In this document: piece after piece, positions 12,641 to 24,236 of the stretch
Numbering within the stretch: position 1 is the stretch's first letter
Layout of the letters: each line of letters starts with the position of its first letter
Assembly: GCF_026151205.1 (NCBI RefSeq)
Contig: NC_087080.1
Span: 505,812-569,811 of the forward strand
DNA length: 64,000 nucleotides
DNA from: Bolinopsis microptera
Lineage: Eukaryota; Ctenophora; Tentaculata; Lobata; Bolinopsidae
Direction: 5' to 3'
The notes under the pieces: model-generated
The model's input: the letters and a program-made list of their open reading frames with translations, nothing else
Database searches by the model: none
What the model was told of the DNA's origin: nothing
Translations under genes and position numbers: made by a program

Positions 12641-12973
12641 CCTGCTATTGTTGCAGTGTTTAAGTTTTGTTGAACCCTCACAAGTGTGAGCTAATTGCCT
12701 GTAGAAGTAGTTGCTATGGTAACACTGTAGAAGCAGTACCCACTAGTACAATGCAGATTTAATGTACAATGTACTGTTGTTAGATACGAGCTCACAATAC
12801 AAACACTGATACTGACTACAGGTAGTACTGACTCTACAGGTAGTCTATTCTCGACTCTTTCCTTGCTAAATTATTGAATTTCGAATCGGACGTGTGTCGC
12901 TATGGTAACGTGTGTAACAATGCATGGATATCGTGTTTTTAGTTTTTGGCATTCAATTGAATGTTCGGTCCTT
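12641..12973. other. Unique spacer between the two 32-bp blocks
   Basis: No gene seen. It holds single GTTGCTATGGTAAC-like motifs near 12710 and 12898. Confidence 0.4.
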
Positions 12974-13165
12974 TTCAGTGTTGCTATGGTAACAAGGCTG
13001 TCCTCTTCAGTGTTACTATGGTAACAAGGCTGTCCTCTTTAGTGTTGCTATGGTAACAAGGCTATCCTCTTTAGTGTTTCTATAGTAACAAGGCTGTCCT
13101 CTTTAGTGTTGCTATGGTAACAAGGCTGTCCTCTTTAGTGTTTCTATGGTAACAAGGCTGTTACA
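12974..13165. repeat. 32-bp minisatellite, second block, 6 copies
   Basis: Same unit as 11996-12640. Confidence 0.9.
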
Positions 13166-13663
13166 TTGTATAAAGTGCCCAATTATATGTAATCAAGTGT
13201 CGAATCCGAATATTCGCCATTTTATTCCGATGTAATAACTTCTATATCGCTTATGGTAGCTTTGCTATTTTTGTTTTGTAAAACTAATTATTCTTGTTTC
13301 AAAGTTAGCTATGAAGTCAGAGAATTGTAAAACTAATTATTCTTGTTTCATTAATATTTAACTAAATACTAACCCCTATATACACAGTATTACTATGGTT
13401 ACTAAATACTAACCCCTCTCTTCCGTAGCAATGTGTCCTCCTGTTAAATTGTGAGTACATAGATTTTATTACGTTGTTTTATTAAGTTGATTTGACATAT
13501 ACATTTGGGGTAACCTTTAGCAATGTATTCGTACATTAAAAAACAATGGCTTTATTATAGTTAAATACATTATTTTTATTTCCTCCACAATTCGCCATTT
13601 ATTTATTTATTAAAATGTAACCTTTCAATGTATGTACCGAAATAATGGAATTTAATTTAAATC
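13166..13663. other. Unique AT-rich spacer
   Basis: No gene recognised. A short direct repeat (AAAACTAATTATTCTTGTTTCA) lies around 13279 and 13328. Confidence 0.4.
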
Positions 13664-14002
13664 GGTTTCGTGTAATTCCTGTGAGTAGTTAACAGCACTG
13701 GTAGTTTCGTGTAATTCCTGTGAGTAGCTAACAGCACTGGTAGTTTCGTGTAATTCCTGTGAGTAGCTAACAGCACTGGTAGTTTCGTGTAATTCCTGTG
13801 AGTAGTTAACAGCACTGGTAGTTTCGTGTAATTCCTGTGAGTAGTTAACAGCACTGGTAGTTTCGTGTAATTCCTGTGAGTAGCTAACAGCACTGGTAGT
13901 TTCGTGTAATTCCTGTGAGTAGTTAACAGCACTGGTAGTTTCGTGTAATTCCTGTGAGTAGCTAACAGCACTGGTAGTTTCGTGTAATTCCTGTGAGTAG
14001 TA
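13664..14002. repeat. 39-bp minisatellite, 8.7 copies
   Basis: The unit starts GTTTCGTGTAATTCCTGTGA. It is a multiple of three, so the minus strand reads openly (THRNYTKLPVLL per unit). The only regular variation is GTAGTTAAC/GTAGCTAAC. Confidence 0.95.
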
Positions 14003-14384
14003 CTATAATGCACTGGTATTGGGAGAGCCTCAGTAATATATACAGTATTATATACTATATATATCAGTATTCAGTATATACTATACTGCAATACAGTCCG
14101 CGTCTGGTAAATAGCTTCACTGACACCCAGCCATCCTGTCTAAAGTGAATCACTTTAGACAACTACAGTAAAAACGGAACGAGTAAAGCAACTAGCAAGG
14201 TGTTGCTATGGAAACAAGGTTGCTATGGAAACAAGGTACAGCCTGTCACTGGTGCGGACAAGCTACTGTCACACTGGTGTTATTTGTAATGTTTAATTGC
14301 CAGTATCTATATTATTCCGTCACTTATATCTTTACTTTAAATCGCTCACAAATGAATTGTAATATACATGTACTTTAATATGGT

Positions 14385-14386
<2 letters not shown>
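14003..14386. other. Unique spacer
   Basis: AT-rich. Holds two GTTGCTATGGAAAC motifs near 14200-14220. No gene seen. Confidence 0.4.

Positions 14387-14420
<34 letters not shown>
14387..14420. repeat. C34 homopolymer
   Basis: Thirty-four consecutive C on the plus strand. Exact length is likely assembly-sensitive. Confidence 0.9.
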
Positions 14421-14423
<3 letters not shown>

Positions 14424-14960
14424 CGTTCACAAGGAAGTCACTGTCAGGTTCAGCACATAGTAACCACAAGTACGTGAAACAGCGGTGAAAAACTAGTTCG
14501 TGAATAGTTTGACGTGAAATCCCAAAAGTGAACCTATATACTATAAACTTGTTAACAGCAGTGACTGATGACTGCTACTAGAACTGTACCGACACTCTCA
14601 GCGACCTTTCACCTGTCACGTCTCTTCTACTCCTCTTCTGTACTACTACTACTACTGTTTACTGTTTAGTTACACTACCTTTACTCCTTCTGTACAAACT
14701 GTATTCTTCCTTCTGTTTAGTTATCAGTTACTAAGTAAGTAAGTACATCTTCTTTTCTTACGTTATCATTTACTAAAAGTAGAGGTTAGGGGTCGTGATA
14801 TGTTAAGTATGCTAATAATTATGCTAATAATTATGCTAATAATTATGCTAATAATTAGAGAGAGGATCAGGAATGTGGTAGAAGAAGAGAGTAACAATAG
14901 TTTAGTTAAGGGTGTAGCCTCCTAGATACATGTAGTTTAGTGTTCCGCCCTACACTCTGA
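14421..14960. other. Unique spacer with a short 12-bp repeat
   Basis: Contains four copies of TATGCTAATAAT (14809-14857). No gene seen. Confidence 0.5.
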
Positions 14961-15300
14961 GTCCCTACTTCATACCCAGACTGTATGTACAGTCTGGTTA
15001 CCTGGTTACCTGGTTACCTGGTTACCTGGTTACCTGGTTACCTGGTTACCTGGTTACCTGGTTACCTGGTTACCTGGTTACCTGGTTACCTGGTTACCTG
15101 GTTACCTGGGTCCCTACTTCATACCCAGACTGTATGTACAGTCTGGTTTCCTGGTTACCTGGTTACCTGGTTACCTGGTTACCTGGTTACCTGGTTACCT
15201 GGTTACCTGGTTACCTGGTTACCTGGTTACCTGGTTACCTGGTTACCTGGTTACCTGGTTCCCTACTTCATACCCAGACTGTATGTACAGTCTGGTTTCG
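14961..15300. repeat. Two (GGTTACCT)n blocks separated by a three-times repeated ~40-bp segment
   Basis: An 8-bp unit runs at about 14996-15107 and 15144-15260. A segment including CCCTACTTCATACCCAGACT and GTATGTACAGTCTGGT stands before, between and after the blocks, so a ~147-bp compound unit was duplicated. ACAGACTGTATGTACAGTCTG-type inverted symmetry can form a short hairpin. Confidence 0.85.
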
Positions 15301-15494
15301 TATGTTTCAATGTTGTTGTGTTTTAATGTTTAATCATGCTAATCATACAGCTGTTAATTATACAATGTTGATTATACAGTTTATTTATGTAGATTGAACT
15401 CAGTGGATTTAGTAGTATTTAGTACACTAGAATGTCTGTGTGTCCCGCAATAAGCCTGATGCTCAGACCCCGCAAAGTACCACAAGCAAAGACA
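15301..15494. other. Unique spacer
   Basis: No feature supported. Confidence 0.4.
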
Positions 15495-15574
15495 GTGCGC
15501 TCACGCCACGTGACATGTCGTCACACCACGTGACATGACGTCACACCACGTGACTTCAGTTCCGTGGTATAAAA
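15495..15574 (+). promoter_or_regulatory. Promoter-like cluster: three CACGTGAC, one CRE, TATA box
   Basis: CACGTGAC occurs three times between 15505 and 15555, with a TGACGTCA site between the last two, followed by TATAAAA at 15568-15574. This order and spacing look like a compact RNA polymerase II promoter. Activity is inferred from motifs only. Confidence 0.4.
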
Positions 15575-15623
15575 CGCACTAATTCTCTGCTTTATCTGAC
15601 TTGTAACCAACTAAACAGCTGAT

Positions 15624-15770
15624 ATGTTCAGAGCTGGCTGTGTTGAGATAGGAATGCTTGCGGAGATGTCATATTATGGTATGTTAACTTTATTACGGGC
15701 TTTATTGGCTTTGTGCGACGCCACAATGGTACCAGTAACGCTACCTCCTCCCCTTTTATTATTCAAATAG
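15624..15770 (+). CDS. Small ORF below the promoter-like cluster, 48 codons, hypothetical
   Basis: ATG lies 50 bp after the TATA box, about where a 5' end would be expected. It reads 48 codons to a stop at 15770. Residues 20-33 (MLTLLRALLALCDA) are hydrophobic and could be a late signal anchor. An alternative is that only the first 18-19 codons form exon 1, because GGTATGTT at ~15678 could be a 5' splice site. No family is recognised and I see no matching downstream exon, so this is a weak call. Confidence 0.18.
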   Translation: MFRAGCVEIGMLAEMSYYGMLTLLRALLALCDATMVPVTLPPPLLLFK

Positions 15771-15861
15771 TTCAACTTTCATTCAATTATCCTGTAACAT
15801 ATTACACTAATGACAAACTGTAACTTAGTAGATAATGATCTAGAGGCTTCACCTGGGCGCC

Positions 15862-16590
15862 AACCAATCAGAGCCCAGTATCCACACCACGTGACACAAA
15901 CTAACCAATCAGAGCACAGTATCCACACCACGTGACACAAACCAACCAATCAGAGCCCAGTATCCACACGACGTGACACAAACCAACCAATCAGAGCCCA
16001 GTATCCACACCACGTGACACAAACCAACCAATCACAGCCCAGTATTCACACCACGTGACACAAACCAACCAATCACAGCCCAGTATCCACACCACGTGAC
16101 ACAAACTAACCAATCAGAACACAGTATCCACACGACGTGACACAAACTAACCAATAAGAGCCCAGTATCCACACCACGTGACACAAACCAACCAATGAGA
16201 GCCCAGTATCCACACCACGTGACACAAACCAACCAATCAGAGCCCAGTATCCACACCACGTGACACAAACCAGCCAATCAGAACCCAGTATCCACACCAC
16301 GTGACACAAACCAACCAATCAGAGCCCAGTATCCACACCACGTGACACAAACCAACCAATCAGAGCCCAGTATCCACACCACGTGACACAAACCAACCAA
16401 TCAGAGCCCAGTATCCACACCACGTGACACAAACCAACCAATCAGAGCACTGTATTCACACCACGTGACACAACCAGCCAATGAGAGCCCAGTATCCACA
16501 CCACGTGACACAAACCAACCAATCAGAGCACTGTATTCACACCACGTGACACAAACCAGCCAATGAGAGCCCAGTATCCACACACGTAGT
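15862..16590. repeat. 41-bp CCAAT/E-box module array A, about 18 copies
   Basis: Each unit has ACCAATCAGAG, a variable CAGTATCCACAC, then CACGTGACACAAACC. ACCAATCAGAG is a textbook NF-Y box and CACGTGAC an E-box. They recur at fixed spacing in every unit, and both motifs are conserved better than the linker between them. Functional meaning is inferred. Confidence 0.9.
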
Positions 16591-17028
16591 TATGCTTGGT
16601 TAGCACAGCGAGACGGCGCGTGTTTTGAGATGAGGCTGTTACTGGTACCATTGTAAGGATGTCAGGGAAATACCCATCTCAGCTTCTCTTCATCTGATAT
16701 AACGTTAGTACAGAGCCTCACCAAGGTGCACCGCTGATACTGTGCTCTGATTGGTTGGTTTGCGTCACGTGATGTGAATACTGAGCTCTCATTGGTTGGT
16801 TTGTGTCACGTGGTGTGGACACTGTGGTCTGATCCGTTAATTATCACCACTACTAACTTTAATGACTTGTAATTCCTCCTTCAATAGGCTCATTATTTGC
16901 TTCTCAAAACTCAGAGGGTGGGGTATTTTAAACTTCCAAATCATTAGTCTTCCGTGATCACACCATGTGACACAAACTAACCAATCAGAGCACTGTATTC
17001 ACACCATGTGACACAAACTAACCAATCA
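16591..17028. repeat. 438-bp segmental duplicate, copy 1
   Basis: Identical by eye and without gaps to 20619-21056 (offset 4028). It includes two module units in inverted orientation (around 16742-16815) and two direct ones (16960-17028). The retrotransposon at 17029 is inserted at its right edge. Perfect identity implies a recent duplication or gene conversion. Confidence 0.9.
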
Positions 17029-19974
17029 CAACCAGCCACATTGCAGGGAGTAGAAACAAACGACACAGAGTCGACCATGGAATGAATATTGAAAAACGTA
17101 TGTTTAACGAGTCGAACAACCTTAAATTTATAGAATTAATTGGATCCGAAATGTGGGAGGAAGTCACACGTGAAAATTGTGCTGATGAACAATATAACAA
17201 ATTTATTGAAATATACGGTCAGCATTATGATGAGGCATACCCAGTGAAAACCAATCATGTGCGCCGCAAATTTGAAAGACAGGACCCCAAACCTTTTATG
17301 CTACCCTGGCTTGAAATTGCATGTGCTCGTAAAAACAAATTATTCCATGCCAAAATAGTGGACCCAACGGAGGAAAACTACAAGGCTTACAAAAAGCATA
17401 AGGCATTCTGCGACAAGCACGTCAATAAGGCAAAAGACAAATACTACAAAACACAATTTGATAAGTATAAAGATTGTTCAAAGAAACAATGGCAGCTGAT
17501 CAACACTCTACTTGGCAGAAAATCTAAATCTCATAACAAAATTAAACTCCAAAACGCCGACGGAAATATCATAAATAGTGACCGTGATGTAGCTGAGCAC
17601 TTTAACTCTTACTTCTCCAACATTGCCACAAAAATCAAAGATGCGATCAGCGCGCGTACTGTATTCGATCCAGGGGGTTTTAAACATTACCTTAGCAGCC
17701 CAGCTTCGCAGTCTATGTTCGTAAGACCAACTACCGAAAGTGAAGTTGAACAAATTATTAGCAAGCTTAAGAATAAATCCACTCAAGACACTAAAATTGA
17801 ACCCCTAAAAATTGTAAAAGACTGCCCCTCCTTCTGTAAAGTCTTGTCCATAATCATTAACACATCATTTAGTCAAGGTATCTTCCCATCATCTCTCAAA
17901 ATAGCTAAAGTTATACCAATTCACAAAGGAGGCAGCAAATCCGACGCCACTAACTATCGACCCATATCTTTGCTGTGCACCTTTTCCAAATTGTATGAAA
18001 AACTTATGCATAATAGAGTAATGGACTTCCTTGACAAGAAAGGCTCGCTCTTTGAAGGGCAATATGGCTTCCGGCCAGGCCGATCATGTGAGCATGCTCT
18101 TTTGGATGCTCAACACACGATTCTGAATTCCCTTGCCAAAAAGGAAGTTGCTCTACTACTCCTAGTCGACTTTAGTAAAGCTTTTGACGTTTTGTCTCAT
18201 GATGTATTGATTGACAAACTCCAGCACTATGGAATCCGTGGGCAAGCTTTGCAATGGTTTAAATCCTACCTGAGCACACGTCAGCAATATGTATGTTTGA
18301 ATGGTATTAAATCAGCTCTTAAACCTATTACATACGGAGTTCCACAGGGCAGTATTATGGGACCTTTGTTATTCCTAATCTACATCAATGATATGCCAAA
18401 TATCAACAGTATGATAAAGTTTATACTCTACGCTGATGATGCGAACATCATTATAAAAGGCAAAAATGCAAACGATGTTATACAAAAATTCAACCAATTC
18501 TCCCACGAGTTTGTACGCTGGGTTGACTGTAATGGACTTGCACTTAATCTAAAAAAGACCTGCTATATGCTTTTCGGTGTTAGAAATACTGATAATACTC
18601 CAAATATTCATATTGCAGACACACAATTAGAACGTAAAAGGGAAGCACGGTTCCTTGGCGTTATAATGGATGATAAACTAACATGGTCTAAGCATATAGC
18701 AGCTGTTAGATCAAAAATGATGCGGTATGTAGGAATTATGTATAAAATAAAACGTCACCTATCGATTCAAATAAGGCTACAGATATATCAAAGTTTTGTT
18801 CAATCGCATTTAAACTTCTGTTCAATTGTATGGGGGTTTGCAGCAAAAAATCACATTGAATCACTCTTCTCACGACAAAAACAGGGTATCAGGGCAGTAA
18901 TGCCAGGTCACATTAATTACTTTTACAAAGACGGTCGACTGCCAGAACACACAAAACAATTTTTCAATAACAATGGTATACTCACGGTGCACAGTGTTAT
19001 TGTAAAAAACACACTAATTCTCATGCACCGAATCAAACATTTCCGCAGCTCAGTCCCTCAACAAATCTGTATGACTATCCCAGAAAATGCACCCACTGCA
19101 AACTCAGATCACGTGACTGCAGCATCCTGGTTAGCCGAGTACAACACCACACATTTCAGATCTTCGATGTTCTTCAAAGGACCTTTACTCTCAATTTATG
19201 CTGTAAATGCAAATGTAAGCACCCTACCCACACTTTTTTCCATAAACCTTTTTAAATCGGCTACAAAACGCATGCTCTTGAACCTGCAGAGTGAAAATGA
19301 CGATGACACGTGGCCCAGTTTCTTATTACATAATATTCCAGGTCTAAGAAGGTCACAACGTGTCTGAAAGTTACTGGACACAACGGTCATTATATCAGTT
19401 TAGTGAATTAGTTAATTAGTTAATTAGTTAATCAGTTATTAGTCATATGGTTATTATTAAGTACTATATATTATATGATATTACAAAAATAAACTATGAA
19501 TATATATTTGCACACAAAAAAACCAGAACAAACTGATCACAGACTAGCGGCAACTAATATTAATGGATAAGCCACACATCCTAAATTCCAGGTCCATATT
19601 TACACTGCCACATTCCCCACTATCACTATTTTCCTATCAGCACAAACCGTAATTAATTGATTTCAACAATCACAAACACTACATATCCAAACTAATGGCA
19701 TAGCAATATCTACGATATCCTAAATCAGTCCCTAACAAACTTAGCGCGAGTCTGAAAGGCTGTTGGAAGCACAGAGTGCTCCATATTTTGTTTTTAATAA
19801 ACCTTTTTTTTTCTTCATTTTCTTTTTTTTTTTTTAAATTTATTAACTGCGTGCAAATTTGTGTTTCAGATTTGATCTATTTATGATATATATTTATGAT
19901 TATGTAATAAAGTTATTAATATTATATTCGTAAACATTGGCTGGCTTACAAACCAGTCCCCAAACAAACAAACA
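17029..19974 (+). mobile_element. 5'-truncated CR1/jockey-type non-LTR retrotransposon
   Basis: A 2.9-kb insertion in the CCAAT/E-box array, flanked by a possible 5-bp duplication AATCA (17024-17028, 19975-19979). It carries an intact reverse transcriptase frame, a ~600-bp 3' UTR and a (CAAA)n tail. The endonuclease half of ORF2 and all of ORF1 are missing, and the open frame runs upstream of the ATG to the truncation point. That is the usual product of incomplete target-primed reverse transcription. Confidence 0.85.
17082..19367 (+). CDS. Reverse transcriptase of non-LTR retrotransposon (ORF2 3' part)
   Basis: 761 residues from the first ATG, although the frame is open upstream to the truncation point, so this ATG is probably internal to the ancestral ORF2. 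The order is: linker after the lost endonuclease (about 1-200), then the RT palm and fingers with NYRPISLL (~289), FRPGRS (~330), LVDFSKAFD (~365), GVPQGS (~419) and the catalytic YADD (~449), then thumb and C-terminal region. YADD and all major RT blocks are intact, and there is no stop or frameshift in 2.3 kb. The best fit is the CR1/jockey/L2 branch by motif style. In a complete element it copies its own RNA at a nicked chromosomal target. This copy lacks the endonuclease and should not move on its own. Being intact in frame argues for a young insertion. Confidence 0.85.
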   Translation: MNIEKRMFNESNNLKFIELIGSEMWEEVTRENCADEQYNKFIEIYGQHYDEAYPVKTNHVRRKFERQDPKPFMLPWLEIACARKNKLFHAKIVDPTEENYKAYKKHKAFCDKHVNKAKDKYYKTQFDKYKDCSKKQWQLINTLLGRKSKSHNKIKLQNADGNIINSDRDVAEHFNSYFSNIATKIKDAISARTVFDPGGFKHYLSSPASQSMFVRPTTESEVEQIISKLKNKSTQDTKIEPLKIVKDCPSFCKVLSIIINTSFSQGIFPSSLKIAKVIPIHKGGSKSDATNYRPISLLCTFSKLYEKLMHNRVMDFLDKKGSLFEGQYGFRPGRSCEHALLDAQHTILNSLAKKEVALLLLVDFSKAFDVLSHDVLIDKLQHYGIRGQALQWFKSYLSTRQQYVCLNGIKSALKPITYGVPQGSIMGPLLFLIYINDMPNINSMIKFILYADDANIIIKGKNANDVIQKFNQFSHEFVRWVDCNGLALNLKKTCYMLFGVRNTDNTPNIHIADTQLERKREARFLGVIMDDKLTWSKHIAAVRSKMMRYVGIMYKIKRHLSIQIRLQIYQSFVQSHLNFCSIVWGFAAKNHIESLFSRQKQGIRAVMPGHINYFYKDGRLPEHTKQFFNNNGILTVHSVIVKNTLILMHRIKHFRSSVPQQICMTIPENAPTANSDHVTAASWLAEYNTTHFRSSMFFKGPLLSIYAVNANVSTLPTLFSINLFKSATKRMLLNLQSENDDDTWPSFLLHNIPGLRRSQRV

Positions 19975-20618
19975 AATCAGAGCACCGTACTCACACCACG
20001 TGACACAAAGTAACCAATCAGAGCACAGTACTCACACCACGTGACACAAAGTAACCAATCAGAGCACAGTACTCACACCACGTGACACAAAGTAACCAAT
20101 CAGAGCACAGTACTCACACCACGTGACACAAACTAACCAATCAGAGCACAGTACTCACACCACGTGACACAAACTAACCAATCAGAGTACAGTACTCACA
20201 CCACGTGACACAAACCAACCAATCACAGTCCAGTATCCACACCATGTGACACAAACCAACCAATCAGAGCCCAGTATCCACACCACGTGACACAAACTAA
20301 CCAATCAGAGCCCAGTATCCACACCACGTGACACAAACCAACCAATCAGAGCACAGTATCCACACCATGTGACACAAACCAACCAATCAGAGCACAGTAC
20401 TCACACCACGTGACACAAAGTAACCAATCAGAGCACAGTACTCACACCACGTGACACAAAGTAACCAATCAGAGCACAGTACTCACACCACGTGACACAA
20501 ACTAACCAATCAGAGCACAGTACTCACACCACGTGACACAAACCAACCAATCAGAGCCCAGTATCCACACCACGTGACACAAACCAACCAATGAGAGCCC
20601 AGTATCCACACACGTAGT
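19975..20618. repeat. 41-bp CCAAT/E-box module array B, about 15 copies
   Basis: Same module as array A, with many units carrying AGTAACCAATCAGAGCACAG. It resumes exactly after the retrotransposon and leads into duplicate copy 2. Confidence 0.9.
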
Positions 20619-21056
20619 TATGCTTGGTTAGCACAGCGAGACGGCGCGTGTTTTGAGATGAGGCTGTTACTGGTACCATTGTAAGGATGTCAGGGAAATA
20701 CCCATCTCAGCTTCTCTTCATCTGATATAACGTTAGTACAGAGCCTCACCAAGGTGCACCGCTGATACTGTGCTCTGATTGGTTGGTTTGCGTCACGTGA
20801 TGTGAATACTGAGCTCTCATTGGTTGGTTTGTGTCACGTGGTGTGGACACTGTGGTCTGATCCGTTAATTATCACCACTACTAACTTTAATGACTTGTAA
20901 TTCCTCCTTCAATAGGCTCATTATTTGCTTCTCAAAACTCAGAGGGTGGGGTATTTTAAACTTCCAAATCATTAGTCTTCCGTGATCACACCATGTGACA
21001 CAAACTAACCAATCAGAGCACTGTATTCACACCATGTGACACAAACTAACCAATCA
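20619..21056. repeat. 438-bp segmental duplicate, copy 2
   Basis: Identical by eye to 16591-17028. With the retrotransposon removed the period between copies is about 1.08 kb, so the array plus this segment was duplicated in tandem before the insertion. Confidence 0.9.
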
Positions 21057-21357
21057 GAACACAGCATTAGTCTCCTCTGATATTTTACAGTTTACACTCC
21101 TTCTCAAGGGTTCTTATCTTATTTTCATTACGATAGCGGTGTTTATATATAGGTGTAATGATAATTGCTTATTGCTTATTGTTTAGTACAGCTATCCCAG
21201 AGTGATTGTATTTTCATGGTAGCTTGTTACCATAGTAACGTCTTGGTATTGTATTCTATATACCGATCACCCAGACAATAAACACTGCCAGTACTAAAGA
21301 CGCGACATTGTTTAAAAGCTGATCCAGTCCGGACCACATTTACCACGCTTAGTGTTT
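21057..21357. other. Unique spacer
   Basis: Contains a single TTACCATAGTAACG motif. No gene seen. Confidence 0.4.
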
Positions 21358-21884
21358 CCTACCAATCAGGGCACATTATTCATATCACGTGACACAGACT
21401 AAACAATCAGGACACATTATTCATATCACGTGACACAAACTAACCGATCAGGACACAGTATTTATGTCACGTGACACAAACTAACCAATCAGGGCACAGT
21501 ATTCATATCACGCGACACAAACTAACCAATCAGAGCACAGTATTCATATCACGTGACACAAACCAACCAATCAGGGCACATTATTCATATCACGTGACAC
21601 AAACCAACCAATCAGGGCACTGTATTCATATCACGTGACACAAACCAACCAATCAGAGCCCAGTATTCACACCACGTGACACAAACCAACCAACCAGGGC
21701 ACATTATTCATATCACGTGACACAAACCAACCAATCAGGGCACATTATTCATATCACGTGACACAAACTAACCGATCAGGACACAGTATTTATGTCACGT
21801 GACACAAACTAACCGATCAGGACACAGTATTTATGTCACGTGACACAAACTAACGGATCAGGACACAGTATTTATGTCACTCAT
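21358..21884. repeat. CCAAT/E-box module array C, about 13 copies
   Basis: A diverged form of the module: ACCAATCAGGGCAC, then ATTATTCATATCACGTGACA. Some units have lost the CCAAT (ACCGATCAGGAC) while the CACGTGAC is kept. Confidence 0.9.
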
Positions 21885-22224
21885 AGTGTTTCGAAAATTT
21901 CAACCCTGATCTGTCAGAACATTCCTCTTTGATAGTCGTCAATCGGGATTATGTATGTTTGCTATAATATGTGTTCTCCTGTTTGTTTGTTGTTATATTA
22001 TGTGTTCTTATGTCTTTATGTGTTATCCTATAGTTAAATAAGTATCCAATATTCGTCTTTCTTTTAACCCGCCGTGTGAGGTTATATATTTATAGTGATA
22101 TTAGTTAACATGTTACTAGTGACACTCTCCCTGTCATTATTAATCTTACCTTTTACCCGCATAACTCCTTTACTTCGCATTTAATGCACATTTTTATTTA
22201 GTTCTTCTTTCAACTCTAGTAACC
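21885..22224. other. Unique spacer
   Basis: AT-rich, no gene seen. Confidence 0.4.
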
Positions 22225-23152
22225 CTGGTAACCATGGTTCGTTAACATAGTGACTGTGGTACGTTACCCTAGTAACCATGGCACGTTACCCTAGTTACCA
22301 TGGCACGTAACCCTAGTAACCATGGTACGTTATTCTAGTTACCATGATACGTTATCCTAGTTACCATGGTTCGTTACCCTGGTAATCATGGTTCGTTACC
22401 CTGGTAACCATGGTACATTACTCTGGTAACCATGGTATGTTACCTTAGTAACGTTAACCTAGTAACCGTGTAACGTTAACCTAGTAACCGTGTAACGTTA
22501 ACCTAGTAACCATGTAACGTTAACCTAGTAATCGTGTAACGTTAACCTAGTAATCGTAAATCGTGTAACGTTAACCTAGTAATCGTGTAACGTTAACCTA
22601 TTTACCATGTTACGTTACCCTAATAACAGTGTAACGCTAACCTAGTAATCGTGTAACGTTAACCTAGTAACCGTGTAACGTTAACCTAGTAACCGTGTAA
22701 CGTTACCCTAGTAACTGTGTAACGTTAACCTAGTAATCGTGTAACGTTAACCTATTTACCATGTTACGTTACCCTAGTAACCGTGTAACGTTAACCTAGT
22801 AATCGTGTAACATTAACCTAGTAACCGTGTAACGTTAACCTAGTAACCGTGTAACGTTACCCTAGTAACCGTGTAACGTTACCCTAGTAACCGTGTAACG
22901 TTAACCTAGTAACCGTGTAATGTTAACCTATTTACCATGTTACGTTACCCTAGTAACTGTGTAACGTTAACCTAGTAACTGTGTAACGTTAACCTAGTAA
23001 CCGTGTAACGTTAACCTAGTAACCGTGTAACGTTACCCTAGTAACCGTGTAACGTTACCCTAGTAACCGTGTAACGTTACCCTAGTAACCGTGTAACGTT
23101 AACCTAGTAATCGTGTAACGTTAACCTATTTACCATGTTACGTTACTTACCA
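22225..23152. repeat. 22-bp minisatellite, about 42 copies
   Basis: Unit GTAACGTTAACCTAGTAACC plus GT, with a diverged left part (CTAGTAACCATGGTACGTTA). A distinctive variant containing CCTATTTACCATGTTACGTT recurs about every 7, 8 and 9 units (near 22597, 22751, 22927, 23126), a higher-order structure. Confidence 0.9.
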
Positions 23153-23515
23153 GGTTACCACTAATGTTGTCTTGGTACATTAATTAAGTAAGGAGAGAAA
23201 TGTAACTTTCTAAACTTACATTAAACTAAGCACTATTCCTAACAACTGTATGTCTCACACGTGACAAAATATTGAGTTTAAATTGTTGTTAATCGTTAAC
23301 TAAGTTTTACATTTATCCCAGTGCGACTCCTGCTGCAGGAATCCATATTAGATACATCAAGTAATATTAATTGCAAAATTCTTATCAATTAAAGATACAC
23401 GATACCCTATATCGAATTCTTGTTGTCTATAGTTTGTCTGTAGTCTGTTTGTCTGTAGTCTGTTATCAGCTATTAGGTAGCTGATAGTTTGTAGTTTTAC
23501 TGGTTTGTCAGCAGT
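23153..23515. other. Unique spacer
   Basis: Holds a short GTCTGTAGTCTGTTT direct repeat and an inverted TCAGCTATTAGGTAGCTGA. No gene seen. Confidence 0.4.
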
Positions 23516-24236
23516 AACATATTATAGTAGTAATATATTATAGTAGTAATATATTATAGTAGTAATATGTTATAATAGTAATTTATTATAGTAGTAATAT
23601 ATTATAGTAGTAATATATTATAGTAGTAACATATTATAGTAGTAATATGTTATAATAGTAATATGTTATAGTAGTAATATATTATAGTAGTAATATATTA
23701 TAGTAGTAATATATTATAGTAGTAATATATTATAGTAGTAATATGTTATAGTAGTGATATATTATAGTAGTAATATATTATAGTAGTAATATTTTATAGT
23801 AGTAATATATTATAGTAGTAATATATTATAGTAGTAATATATGTATTATAGTAGTAACATATTATAGTAGTAATATGTTATAGTAGTAATATATTATAGT
23901 AGTAATATATTATAGTAGTAATATATTATAGTAGTAATATATGTATTATAGTAGTAACATATTATAGTAGTAATATGTTATAGTAGTAATATATTATAGT
24001 AGTAATATATTATAGTAGTAATATATTATAGTAGTAATATATTATAGTAGTAATATATTATAGTAGTAATGTATTATAGTAGTAATATATTGTAGTAGTA
24101 ATATATTGTAGCAGTAATATGTTATAGTAGTAATATATTATAGTAGTAATATGTTATAGTAGTAATATATTATAGTAGTAATATATTATTATAGTAGTAA
24201 TATATTATAGTAGTAATATATTATAGTAATAATATT
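23516..24236. repeat. 16-bp minisatellite TAGTAGTAATATATTA, about 45 copies
   Basis: Near-perfect AT-rich units with occasional 4-bp insertions (ATATGTATTATAG) at two places that mark block duplication. Confidence 0.95.
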
